A program made the translations under genes and the position numbers. The notes under the pieces were generated by a model. It was not told the DNA's origin. It searched no databases and saw only the letters and a list, made by a program, of their open reading frames with translations. A stretch of 64,000 nucleotides of DNA from CAIVPM01 sp964477265 (GTDB taxonomy: Bacteria; Bacteroidota; Bacteroidia; Chitinophagales; Chitinophagaceae), in assembly GCA_964477265.1 (NCBI GenBank), contig CAYZDJ010000015.1:7861-71860 (forward strand), in the 5' to 3' direction. Below are positions 25,189-33,720 of this stretch, piece after piece. The first letter of the stretch is position 1. Each line of letters opens with the position of its first letter.

Positions 25189-26253
25189 ATGAAAAAAATA
25201 CTTTTGGCTTTTTTACTTTTTATAACTGTAAAATCTTTCTCTCAAAGTCAGCCTACAACAAAACAAAACTATAAACTGGCAGTTGCTGCTTTTTATAATT
25301 TAGAAAATCTTTACGATACTATCGACGACCCAAATACAAGCGATGAAGAGTTTACACCAAAAGGCGAACGTAATTACAATGGCAATATTTATTGGAACAA
25401 AATTGACAAGCTGGCATCTGTTTTAAGCAAGCTTGGAACAGATGATCCAAAATATCCTTGCCCCGATGGACCAGCTTTTATAGGTGTTGCAGAAATTGAA
25501 AATGATAGCGTATTGAAGGACTTAGTAAATCATCCTTCGTTAAAGGCACGTAATTATCAAATTGTTCATTACGACTGTAAAGATAGGCGTGGTGTGGATG
25601 TTGCTTTTTTATACAACCCAAAATACTTTAAGGTTTTAGACAGCAAATCTTTATTTGTAAACCTTCCTCAGGGAGCCAAAGATGCCTATTACACGCGTGA
25701 TGTGTTGTGGGTTAAAGGAGAGTTTGATGGGGAAGTCATTCATATTTACGTTAATCACTGGCCAAGCCGTTTGGGTGGAGAAGAACGTAGTGCACCAGGG
25801 CGTGCAGCTGCTGCAATGGTTAGTAAAAAACACAGCGATAGCATTATGAAAGCCGAAGGCGAACAAAAGATTTTAATTATGGGCGACTTGAACGATGACC
25901 CTGTAAGCCCAAGCCTGACAAAGGTTTTAAAATGCAAGGATAATATTGAAGATGTAAAGGAAGGTGGATTATATAATCCTTGGGTTGCGATGTATAAAAG
26001 CGGAATCGGTACATTGGCATATCAGGATGCGTGGGGCTTGTTCGACCAGATTGTAATGAGCAAAAAGTGGCTTGATAAAAAGCAGGAAGGCTTTTTCTTT
26101 CAAAGACAGTTTATTTTTAACAGAGAGTTTATGACAGAAAACCAGGGAAGGTATAAAGGTTATCCAATGCGTACCTGGGATGGATTAAGTTATAGAGGTG
26201 GTTACAGCGACCACTTTCCAACTTATTTGGTGTTGTTAAAGAAAACTAACTAA
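25189..26253 (+). CDS. Exported endonuclease/exonuclease/phosphatase-family protein
   Basis: 354 aa from the ATG at 25189; an ATG three codons earlier (25180) is equally possible. Signal peptide MKKILLAFLLFITVKSFSQ. EEP-fold landmarks: AAFYNLENLYD (metal-binding Asn and Glu), VAEIEND, HWPSRLGGEE with the catalytic His, IMGDLNDDP, and SDHFPT at the end. These are the DNase I-like catalytic residues, so it is a metal-dependent phosphodiesterase or nuclease in the periplasm or outside. The substrate is unknown. It is the first core-like gene after the accessory array. Confidence 0.88.
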   Translation: MKKILLAFLLFITVKSFSQSQPTTKQNYKLAVAAFYNLENLYDTIDDPNTSDEEFTPKGERNYNGNIYWNKIDKLASVLSKLGTDDPKYPCPDGPAFIGVAEIENDSVLKDLVNHPSLKARNYQIVHYDCKDRRGVDVAFLYNPKYFKVLDSKSLFVNLPQGAKDAYYTRDVLWVKGEFDGEVIHIYVNHWPSRLGGEERSAPGRAAAAMVSKKHSDSIMKAEGEQKILIMGDLNDDPVSPSLTKVLKCKDNIEDVKEGGLYNPWVAMYKSGIGTLAYQDAWGLFDQIVMSKKWLDKKQEGFFFQRQFIFNREFMTENQGRYKGYPMRTWDGLSYRGGYSDHFPTYLVLLKKTN

Positions 26254-26260
26254 TACAAAA

Positions 26261-26340
26261 TATTTGCTTCGCAAAATTATTTTATTGTTGTCTAGGCTGC
26301 ATTGCTGCTATGTAACTTCAGTGGCGTTGGCACCATTCAA
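26261..26340 (+). repeat. Dispersed intergenic repeat, copy 2
   Basis: Contains TTTGCTTCGCAAAA, TTATTGTTGT, GGCTGC and the same AGTGGCGTTGGCACCATTCA run as copy 1 at 3066-3148. As in copy 1, it begins immediately after a stop codon. Confidence 0.6.
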
Positions 26341-26364
26341 CATTAGGAATATTATTGAGCAATC

Positions 26365-26406
26365 AATAATTATTTAATCACTAAACACTAACAGTTAATC
26401 ACTAAA
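26365..26406 (+). repeat. TAATCACTAA-type repeat tract
   Basis: Short degenerate direct repeats (ATTTAATCACTAAACACTAA and GTTAATCACTAAA) occupy the bases before the thiolase ATG. They belong to the same family as 1886-1925. Confidence 0.4.
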
Positions 26407-26407
26407 A

Positions 26408-27601
26408 ATGAATCCTTGTTATATAATAGATGCAGTTCGTACACCAATTGGAAAATATGGTGGTAAGTTAAGCACTGTTCGCCCAGATGATTTATTGGCA
26501 ACTGCTATAAAAGCACTCATTAATCGCAATCAAAATATTGATGTAAATAAAATTGAAGATGTAATTGCAGGTGCTGCAAACCAGGCTGGCGAAGACAATA
26601 GAAATGTAGCACGTATGGCTGCTTTACTTGCTGGTTTGCCAGTAACTGTTGGTGGTAATACTGTAAATCGTTTATGTGCAAGTGGCTTGCAAAGTATTAT
26701 GGATGCTGCTCGTTCAATTATGTGTAACGAAGGAATGTTATATATTGCTGGTGGCACAGAAAGTATGACACGTGCACCATTTGTTACAGCAAAACCAACA
26801 GAAGCATTTAGTAGAAAAGTTGAAACTTATGATACTACTTTAGGCTGGCGTTTTATTAATAAAAATCTAAGCGATTTATATCATCCTTTTTCAATGGGCG
26901 AAACTGCTGAAAATGTTGCCAAACAATGGAACATAAGCCGTGAAACACAAGATGTTTTTGCACTAAATAGTCAGGAAAAATATAGTAAAGCAAAAGCTGC
27001 AAATAAATTTGCTGAAGAAATTATTTCAGTAGAAGTAACAGAAAATAAATCTACTTTTTTATTTAGTGAAGATGAGCATCCACGAGCGACAACATTGGAA
27101 AAATTAGCGTCATTAAAACCTGCATTTACAAAAGATGGAACTGTAACTGCTGGCAATAGTAGTGGTATTAATGATGGTGCAAGTGCACTACTTTTAGCAA
27201 GTGAGGAAGCAGTAAAATTATTTAACCTAAAACCAATGGCAATGATTAAAAGTGTTGCTATTGCTGGCGTTGACCCAAGTATAATGGGTGTTGGCCCTAT
27301 ACCTGCTACACAGAAAGTACTACAACGTGCAGGACTAAAAGTTAATGACTTAGATTTAATAGAATTGAATGAAGCTTTTGCATCTCAGTCTCTTGCCTGC
27401 ATAAAAGATTTGGGATTGGATGAAAATAAGATAAATGTAAATGGTGGCAGCATTGCATTAGGCCATCCTTTAGGTGCAAGTGGCTCAAGGATTTCCACTA
27501 CGCTATTACACGAAATGCAAAAGCAAAAATCTAAATATGGTTTAGCTACAATGTGTATTGGTGTAGGGCAAGGTGCTGCAATTATTTATGAGTCAATGTA
27601 G
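26408..27601 (+). CDS. Acetyl-CoA C-acyltransferase (thiolase), 3-oxoadipyl-CoA-thiolase-like
   Basis: 397 aa, full thiolase length. Active-site Cys90 lies in NRLCASGLQSIMDAARSI; His353 in GHPLGASGSR; Cys383 in CIGVGQGA. The N-terminal IDAVRTPIGKYGGKLSTVRP is most like the degradative PcaF/PaaJ group, which cleaves 3-oxoadipyl-CoA. A general beta-oxidation role is possible because no other aromatic-degradation gene is nearby. It is followed by an SDR and an HMG-CoA-lyase-like gene on the same strand, suggesting a joint acyl-CoA pathway. Confidence 0.9.
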   Translation: MNPCYIIDAVRTPIGKYGGKLSTVRPDDLLATAIKALINRNQNIDVNKIEDVIAGAANQAGEDNRNVARMAALLAGLPVTVGGNTVNRLCASGLQSIMDAARSIMCNEGMLYIAGGTESMTRAPFVTAKPTEAFSRKVETYDTTLGWRFINKNLSDLYHPFSMGETAENVAKQWNISRETQDVFALNSQEKYSKAKAANKFAEEIISVEVTENKSTFLFSEDEHPRATTLEKLASLKPAFTKDGTVTAGNSSGINDGASALLLASEEAVKLFNLKPMAMIKSVAIAGVDPSIMGVGPIPATQKVLQRAGLKVNDLDLIELNEAFASQSLACIKDLGLDENKINVNGGSIALGHPLGASGSRISTTLLHEMQKQKSKYGLATMCIGVGQGAAIIYESM

Positions 27602-27703
27602 TCAGACAAGACAATAAAGTCAGTTAGTCAGAAAAGCTTATAAAGTTGTGTACCTATAAAATCATCAAACGGACTTTCTGACTTTTAACTTTTAAACTAA
27701 GTA
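27602..27703 (+). repeat. Decayed GTCAG-type repeats between thiolase and SDR genes
   Basis: The gap has GTCAGACAAGACAATAAAGT and GTCAGTTAGTCAGAAAAG at one end and the near-complement GGACTTTCTGACTTTTAACT at the other. The ends can pair loosely. Confidence 0.35.
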
Positions 27704-27706
27704 AAT

Positions 27707-28492
27707 ATGAATTTAGATTTAACAAATAAAACAGCAATGGTTTGTGGAAGTACACAAGGCATTGGTCTTGCTGCTGCACAAGAGCTTGCATTGCTTGGTG
27801 CAAATTGTGTTTTAATGGCTCGTAATAAAGCATCTTTAGAAGAAGCAATTAAGCATTTAGATACATCACTAAATCAATATCATAAATTTTTAGTTGCTGA
27901 TTTTGATAAACCAGAAACCGTTAAAGCTGCAATTGAAAATTATGTTGCAATTAATAATGTACACATACTTATAAACAATAGTGGTGGTCCAAATTCTGGT
28001 GCAATTACAAGTGCAACAGAAGATGAATTTTTAAACACTTTCAATCGTCATCTTATCTGCAATCACATTTTAGCTAAGGCTTGTATTCCATTAATGAAAG
28101 CAGAAGGTTATGGCAGGATAATCAATATTATTTCAACATCTGTTAAAATTCCTTTACCAAATTTAGGTGTATCGAATACCATTCGTGGTGCAGTGGCAAG
28201 CTGGAGTAAAACTATGGCAAATGAATTGGGTCAATTTAATATTACAGTAAATAACGTTTTGCCAGGAGCCACAGCCACACAGCGTTTAAGCAATATTATT
28301 ACAGCAAATTCATCAAAAAAAAATAAAACAATTGATGAAATTGAAGAAGAAATGGTGAAGGAAATTCCAATGAAGCGATTTGCACAACCTAATGAATTAG
28401 GCAATGTTGTTGCATTTCTTGCATCACCTGCTGCAAGCTATATTAATGGTGTTAGTATTCCTGTTGATGGTGGAAGAACAGGTGCTTTATAA
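27707..28492 (+). CDS. SDR-family oxidoreductase, atypical active site
   Basis: 261 aa. The NAD(P)-binding motif GSTQGIGLAAAQE, then NNSGGPNSG, and the terminal INGVSIPVDGGRTGAL are standard for FabG-like SDRs. At the catalytic position, after ISTSVKIP, one expects Y-x3-K, but the sequence reads LGVSNTIRGAVASWSK with no Tyr. This matches the BKR-like subgroup that lacks the canonical Tyr, so the activity may differ or be lost. It starts 9 bases before the end of a repeat-rich gap and is followed 9 bases later by the lyase gene. Confidence 0.86.
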   Translation: MNLDLTNKTAMVCGSTQGIGLAAAQELALLGANCVLMARNKASLEEAIKHLDTSLNQYHKFLVADFDKPETVKAAIENYVAINNVHILINNSGGPNSGAITSATEDEFLNTFNRHLICNHILAKACIPLMKAEGYGRIINIISTSVKIPLPNLGVSNTIRGAVASWSKTMANELGQFNITVNNVLPGATATQRLSNIITANSSKKNKTIDEIEEEMVKEIPMKRFAQPNELGNVVAFLASPAASYINGVSIPVDGGRTGAL

Positions 28493-28501
28493 TTTTTTAC
28501 A

Positions 28502-29356
28502 ATGAATCAAATTCAATTAATAGAATGTCCTCGTGATGCGATGCAAGGCTGGAATCATTTTATTCCAACTGAAAAGAAAATTGAGTATATAAGTTCTTTA
28601 TTGCAAGTTGGTTTTGATACAATTGATTTTGGAAGTTTTGTGTCAGCAAAAGCCATTCCTCAAATGGCAGATACAGTTGAAGTTTTAAAGAATTTAAAGC
28701 TGGAAAACAATAAAACAAAACTACTTGCAATTGTTGCCAATACTCGTGGGGCTGTTGATGCTGTTACATTTGATGAGATAAATTACCTTGGCTTCCCTTT
28801 TTCTATTTCGCCAACTTTTCAATTAAGAAATACAAATAGCACACAACAGGAAAGCTTGCAACGCATTGATGAAATACAGGATTTATGTATTAAGCATAAT
28901 AAAAAATTAGTTGTGTATTTAAGTATGGGTTTTGGAAATCCATATGGAGATGATTATAATGAAGAAGTGCTATTGCAATGGGCAGATGAAATGGTGAAAA
29001 GGAAAATAGAAATTATTTCTTTGGCAGATACTGTTGGTTTAGGCACACCGCAACAAATAAAATTTGCTTTGCAAACTTTAATTCCAAAATATACAAATAC
29101 ATTATTTGGTGTGCATTTGCACAGCACTGCAAACAATTGGAAAGATAAGCTGCAAGCTGCTGTTGATGCAGGTTGCAAAAGATTTGATGGTGCTTTAAAA
29201 GGAATTGGTGGTTGCCCAATGGCACAAGATGATTTGGTTGGAAATATGGATAGTGAGAAAATGATTGCTTATTTTGAAGAACATAATTTATTTAATAATT
29301 ATAATAAAGAAGCATTGGTAAACAGCTTACAAATTGCAAATCAAATTTTCAATTAA
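28502..29356 (+). CDS. Hydroxymethylglutaryl-CoA lyase-like enzyme
   Basis: 284 aa TIM-barrel of the DRE-TIM superfamily. Arg11-Asp12 (CPRDAMQGW) replaces the usual GPRDGLQ start. The metal ligands HLHS (His205, His207) and the signature KGIGGCPMAQDD with Cys238 are present. HMG-CoA lyase splits HMG-CoA into acetoacetate and acetyl-CoA at the end of leucine breakdown. The unusual first motif leaves room for a related lyase. With the thiolase and SDR upstream, this is a likely three-gene operon of branched acyl-CoA catabolism. Confidence 0.85.
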   Translation: MNQIQLIECPRDAMQGWNHFIPTEKKIEYISSLLQVGFDTIDFGSFVSAKAIPQMADTVEVLKNLKLENNKTKLLAIVANTRGAVDAVTFDEINYLGFPFSISPTFQLRNTNSTQQESLQRIDEIQDLCIKHNKKLVVYLSMGFGNPYGDDYNEEVLLQWADEMVKRKIEIISLADTVGLGTPQQIKFALQTLIPKYTNTLFGVHLHSTANNWKDKLQAAVDAGCKRFDGALKGIGGCPMAQDDLVGNMDSEKMIAYFEEHNLFNNYNKEALVNSLQIANQIFN

Positions 29357-29400
29357 GAACTTTGCGTTCGTTGTAACCTTTGCTTCGTTGCGTGAAACTC
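29357..29400 (+). repeat. CTTTGCGTTC/GCGTGAAAC-type repeat tract
   Basis: The gap is one degenerate tract: AACTTTGCGTTCGTTG and CTTTGCTTCGTTGCGTGAAA. The reverse complement of the last part recurs at 46849-46918. Confidence 0.4.
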
Positions 29401-29401
29401 A

Positions 29402-30400
29402 ATGAAATTTAGAAGCGAATTTGATATACAAAAACTTGAGCCAAGCATTAATCATAAAAATAAATTAATGCTTGTTGGTAGTTGCTTTACAGAGAATATT
29501 GGCGAAAAACTTAGAAAGCAAAAGTTTCAGGTTTTTGAAAACCCTAATGGTATTCTGTTCAATCCTGTTAGTGTTAGTGAAGCAATAATTAATGTTGTCG
29601 AAAATAAAGTTTATACTAAGGAAGATTTATTTAATTATAATGAAGCCTGGCATAGCTGGCAACATCATAGTAGGTTTTCAGGATTGAGTGTTAACGAGGC
29701 TTTGAGCAAAATAAACTCTACCACAAATGAAGCTCACCAGTTTTTAAAACAAGCAGATTATTTATTGATTACACTTGGCAGTGCTTGGATTTATACTTTA
29801 ACTGAAAATGCCTTAAATGCTACAAAAGGGACAGTAGCAGCAAACAATCATAAAGCACCAGCAAATTGGTTTGAAAGAAAATTGTTAAGAGTTGATCAGG
29901 CAATTTTAGTTTTAGCTACAATGCTTGACAGGCTTGGTGCATTTAATCCAAATATAAAAATCATTTTTACAATAAGCCCTGTAAGGCATTTAAGAGAAGG
30001 TGCTATAAATAACAATCGCAGCAAAGCTGTGTTAATACAAGCTGTGCACGATTTATGTGAAAGATTAAAGCAGTTGTATTATTTCCCTGCTTATGAGTTG
30101 GTGATTGATGATTTGCGTGATTATAGATTTTATGCAGAAGATTTGGTACATCCAAATTATTATGCAACGCAATATGTTTGGGAAAAATTTATTGATGCCT
30201 GTATGAATGATGAAACAAAAAAGGTTATGGATGAAATTGCTGATATCAATACTGCATTTAATCACAAGCCATTTAATGCAACAAGCAACTCACATAAACA
30301 ATTTCTGGAAACCTATTCAGGTAAAACAAATTTGTTACAACAGCAACATCCATATTTAAACTTTAGTGAAGAAATAGCTTACTTTGGAAATTCTAATTAA
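29402..30400 (+). CDS. GSCFA domain-containing protein
   Basis: 332 aa. The family-naming motif is seen as LVGSCFTENIGEKL at residues 25-38, with NPNGILFNPVSV after it and TLGSAWIYTL further on. The late block DLVHPNYYATQYVWEKF contains a conserved Asp/His pair like an SGNH-type hydrolase. The biochemical role is not established; an esterase on a sugar polymer is a plausible inference. The stop overlaps the start of the next gene (TAATG), so the two are translationally coupled. Confidence 0.9.
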   Translation: MKFRSEFDIQKLEPSINHKNKLMLVGSCFTENIGEKLRKQKFQVFENPNGILFNPVSVSEAIINVVENKVYTKEDLFNYNEAWHSWQHHSRFSGLSVNEALSKINSTTNEAHQFLKQADYLLITLGSAWIYTLTENALNATKGTVAANNHKAPANWFERKLLRVDQAILVLATMLDRLGAFNPNIKIIFTISPVRHLREGAINNNRSKAVLIQAVHDLCERLKQLYYFPAYELVIDDLRDYRFYAEDLVHPNYYATQYVWEKFIDACMNDETKKVMDEIADINTAFNHKPFNATSNSHKQFLETYSGKTNLLQQQHPYLNFSEEIAYFGNSN

Positions 30401-31710
30401 TGTACTTTAGAGAATCCCAATTAAGAAATATGACTATAGTTTTTGCTCAACATATCACACCTCGTTTAGAGTATATAGCAAAAACAATTTTTGGAACTGA
30501 TACAATTCTTACTAAAGATATTCATCGTTTTCAAAACTCTTCTCTGCAAAAAATTAATTACTCATCAACAAAGTTTGATAATGAAAGTTTATGGATAAAG
30601 CCTTATGGTTTATTGGAACAAGATTCTCTTGAAAAGCAGGACTGCTCTTGCTTTGAATGGAATGGACAAAAAGTTTTTTTCAAAGCTGAAGGCGATATTC
30701 CCTTTGACTTTTTTTCAGCAGCATTTTATTTGTTAAGTAGGTATGAGGAATATGCTGATGATTATAAAAAAGATGCTTATGGCAATTATCATCACGAAAA
30801 TAGTTTGGCTTTTAAGAATGATTTTTTGCATTTGCCATTGATAAATTTGTGGCTTAATGAATTAAATAAACAATGCCAATTCCCAATTCCCAATTCCAAA
30901 TTCCAAATCATCCCAACTTACGATGTTGACATAGCTTTTGCATATAAGCATCATTCATTCATCAGAAATATTGGTGGCTTTATCAAAGATATTTTAAAGC
31001 AAAGGGGAACTTTTAAAGAACGTTTGTCTGTATTGTTAAATTACCAAAAAGACCCTTATAATATTTTTGATTGGTTGGAAGAATTGCATCAACAAAACCA
31101 GTTAAAGCCAATTTACTTTTTTCTTGTAGCCCAACAAAGAAGCAATTTTGACAAAAATGCTGTTTATAACAGTAAAGGAATGATTGACTTGATTCATTCA
31201 ATTTCTAAACAAAATACAATTGGCATTCATCCATCATTTAATAGCAATGCAAACAATATTATTTTAAAGAACGAAATTAATTTTTTGCAGAAGGAAGCCA
31301 AGCAAACTATAATAAAATCCAGGCAACATTATTTGCAACTTAGTTTTTCTAAAACCTTTGAAAGCATTATTAATGCTGGCATTAAAGAAGATTATACTTT
31401 GGGTTATGGAACAAACAATGGATTTAGAGCAAGTTATTGCAAACCTTTTTTTTGGTATAATTTAAAAGAGGAAAAACAAACTGATTTATTGCTTCATCCG
31501 TTTTGTTATATGGATAGCAACAGTATTTTTGAACAAAAGCTTACACCAGAAACTGCACTTGAGGAAATGCTACAGTATTACAAAATTGTCAAGGAATGTA
31601 ATGGTGAATTTATTTTTATTATGCACAATCATTTTCTTGCAAACCAGCAGCAATGGAAACCTTGGCAGAATATTTATGAAAATTTTGTAAACAAAATTGG
31701 CAAGCCTTAA
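30400..31710 (+). CDS. Polysaccharide deacetylase-like family protein
   Basis: 436 aa. The N-terminal MTIVFAQHITPRLEYIAKTI and FFSAAFYLLSRYEEY belong to a Bacteroidota family whose C-terminal half is a divergent NodB barrel. Here that half is YDVDIAFAYKH and GIHPSFNSN, with a late FIMHNHF. The first Met at 30400 overlaps the GSCFA stop; the Met at 30430 is the alternative. The gene contains an in-frame repeat tract at 30873-30916 (about residues 158-172). It ends overlapping the convergent dehydrogenase stop by four bases. Confidence 0.8.
   Translation: MYFRESQLRNMTIVFAQHITPRLEYIAKTIFGTDTILTKDIHRFQNSSLQKINYSSTKFDNESLWIKPYGLLEQDSLEKQDCSCFEWNGQKVFFKAEGDIPFDFFSAAFYLLSRYEEYADDYKKDAYGNYHHENSLAFKNDFLHLPLINLWLNELNKQCQFPIPNSKFQIIPTYDVDIAFAYKHHSFIRNIGGFIKDILKQRGTFKERLSVLLNYQKDPYNIFDWLEELHQQNQLKPIYFFLVAQQRSNFDKNAVYNSKGMIDLIHSISKQNTIGIHPSFNSNANNIILKNEINFLQKEAKQTIIKSRQHYLQLSFSKTFESIINAGIKEDYTLGYGTNNGFRASYCKPFFWYNLKEEKQTDLLLHPFCYMDSNSIFEQKLTPETALEEMLQYYKIVKECNGEFIFIMHNHFLANQQQWKPWQNIYENFVNKIGKP
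30873..30916 (+). repeat. AATTCCC-type repeat tract inside coding sequence
   Basis: Five degenerate copies of CCAATTC(CC) in tandem, read in frame as QFPIPNSKFQI. The same unit appears at 46438-46475 and 50832-50864. Confidence 0.6.
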
Positions 31711-32900
31711 CTGCCATATTCTTTCATATATTCATACCCTGCATTAATAACACCTTGCTTTAAAATTGTTGCCCTGTTTAGCACATCGCTACCACCATTC
31801 AATAAATCATTCAAAACATATTTTATAAGTTGCTCACCAAAAAACCTGCTGGCATCTCGTGGCAATTCATTTGGCAAATTGCCTATAGCCATTACATCTA
31901 CTGAGTTTGGCAAGTATGGTTCAGTTTTTTGAAAAGTATTTTTATCCATTCCATACACCATTTCTTCAATGCTTATATCACCAATATTGCAAGGCACACT
32001 ACCATTGTAATCATCAGTTACATCAGCAATAGTTTGTATTTTAAAATCTTGCTTTGCAATATCTTCCAGTTCAAATAACCTTGGAATATTTTTATCCCAA
32101 TAAACACCATTCAATAAAATATCTGTGCAATGTAAATAGTTTTTAAACAAGCATTCAAACTCATCAGGATGATGATGAAACCTATCTCTGCTATACGTTT
32201 TATCAATTTTATGTCTGTACAATCCGGCACCTTTTAATTGCACAAAAACAGGATATGAAAATTTTTTATGTAAATATTCTTCAGGCTCAACTTCCTGCAC
32301 ATCCATCAAATTCATTACTTCAATAATGCCGTGAGCCACACGCCCACTGCCGGTTACAGCAATTTTTACTGGTGGAAGTTTAAGCCCAAAATAAGTATGT
32401 ATAAGCTGGCGATAATCTTTGATTTTATATACTCTTTCTAAGTTAAATGCATTAGTCCTCTTGCCATAACACAGCATTCCATTATGTGCACCCACAACAC
32501 CAGCAAAAAAACCAAATCCAATTATTCTTTGTCCATCTTCGTGTTCCAGGCATTCATAATCAATCAATGTATTTTTATTTTCAATCATTGTTTTAAACAT
32601 TGCACGATTGTATGGCTGCAATTTTTTTGTATGACTAAAAAATAAATATGTTTTGCCTGGTATCAATTGCTCTTTTGGTACTTCTTTAATGCCAAATAAA
32701 ACATCACAATCTTCTAAACTTTCAACAATGTCAACACCAGCTTGTTTATACTCAGCATCTTTATAGCAACGGGTTTCGCAACCCTGAACAACAATTTTTA
32801 AATCTGTATTTTTTTGCAGCCATCTGCATTGTGCTGGAGTAAGTGCAACACGTGTGTCTGCAGGGCTTTTGCCTTCTTTTATCAATCCAATTTTAAGCAT
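31707..32900 (-). CDS. AlaDH/PNT-type NAD(P)-dependent dehydrogenase (saccharopine- or alanine-dehydrogenase-like)
   Basis: 397 aa. The N-terminal domain starts IGLIKEGKSPADTRVALTP, the typical alanine dehydrogenase/transhydrogenase start with the substrate-contacting Arg and Lys. The Rossmann motif is VTGSGRVAHGIIEVM near residue 180. Overall layout is closer to the lysine-forming saccharopine dehydrogenase-like members than to classical Ald, which has a GGGVVG motif. The substrate is therefore uncertain. Convergent with the preceding gene, with a 4-bp overlap of stops. Confidence 0.78.
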   Translation of the reverse strand: MLKIGLIKEGKSPADTRVALTPAQCRWLQKNTDLKIVVQGCETRCYKDAEYKQAGVDIVESLEDCDVLFGIKEVPKEQLIPGKTYLFFSHTKKLQPYNRAMFKTMIENKNTLIDYECLEHEDGQRIIGFGFFAGVVGAHNGMLCYGKRTNAFNLERVYKIKDYRQLIHTYFGLKLPPVKIAVTGSGRVAHGIIEVMNLMDVQEVEPEEYLHKKFSYPVFVQLKGAGLYRHKIDKTYSRDRFHHHPDEFECLFKNYLHCTDILLNGVYWDKNIPRLFELEDIAKQDFKIQTIADVTDDYNGSVPCNIGDISIEEMVYGMDKNTFQKTEPYLPNSVDVMAIGNLPNELPRDASRFFGEQLIKYVLNDLLNGGSDVLNRATILKQGVINAGYEYMKEYGS

Positions 32901-33015
32901 AATCTACGTTAGAATTTACAAATATGGAGCAAACAATCCGTGAGTAAACAAATTATGGGAAAAGTTTATTTTCCTTAGTTAAGCCATTCAATAGCAATGA
33001 ACTAATATTGCATCA

Positions 33016-33657
33016 ATGACACACATTTTATTTGTAGTATTTGTAGGTTGGTTAGTAAGCTTTTTAGGGCAATTGCCTTTGGGTACAATGAGTATTACCA
33101 CTACACAAATTGCTGTTGAGGAAAATTATAAAAATGCCTGGAAATATGCAATTGGCGTAGCTTTGATAGAAATCGTTTATTTAAGGTTAATACTAAGTGG
33201 CGTTAACTGGATTACACAAAACAAATTATTCTATGATATTTTTGGTTGGGTTGCAGTTGTTCTTTTTTTAGTGTTAGGTGTTGTCAGTTTTCTTTCAGCT
33301 ATAAAGCAAAAAAGTAATGAAAAAGGACTGTTGTTAAGAAATAACCTTGACAGATTTTGGCTTGGAATAACTATGAGTGCAGCAAATGCAGCACAAATAC
33401 CATTTTGGTTCATCTGGAGTACTTATGTTATAGATTTAAAAGGAATGGAACGAACTGATTTTGATTATAATTTGTTTACCATAGGTTCAGGTATTGGCAC
33501 TATTAGTGGCTTAGCATTGTATATGTATGGTGGAAAGATTTTAGTTGAAAAGATAAAAGATGGTACAAAAAAGTTAAACATTATTATGGGTATAATTTTT
33601 ATTATTGCAGCCATTGCACAATCGTGCAGAATGTTTGCTGGCAATAGTTTTAAATAA
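33016..33657 (+). CDS. LysE-family amino-acid exporter
   Basis: 213 aa with about six membrane helices. The first helix, FVGWLVSFLGQLPLGTMSI, has the conserved P-L/G-P-like turn of LysE/RhtB exporters. The next segment, YKNAWKYAIGVALIEIVY, is the second helix with its typical charged lead. It probably exports amino acids or derivatives across the inner membrane; the substrate is unknown. It stands 116 bp downstream of the divergent dehydrogenase gene. Confidence 0.82.
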   Translation: MTHILFVVFVGWLVSFLGQLPLGTMSITTTQIAVEENYKNAWKYAIGVALIEIVYLRLILSGVNWITQNKLFYDIFGWVAVVLFLVLGVVSFLSAIKQKSNEKGLLLRNNLDRFWLGITMSAANAAQIPFWFIWSTYVIDLKGMERTDFDYNLFTIGSGIGTISGLALYMYGGKILVEKIKDGTKKLNIIMGIIFIIAAIAQSCRMFAGNSFK

Positions 33658-33720
33658 TCTGCATTTTAATTTAAGTTAATATAAACTAATCTATGAAGTA
33701 ATTTTACTTATTACTTTTTC

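Noticed and set aside
24950..25192. 80-codon plus-strand frame upstream of the EEP-family gene
   Set aside because: It runs through the repeat region and low-complexity T-rich sequence and has no domain or signal peptide.
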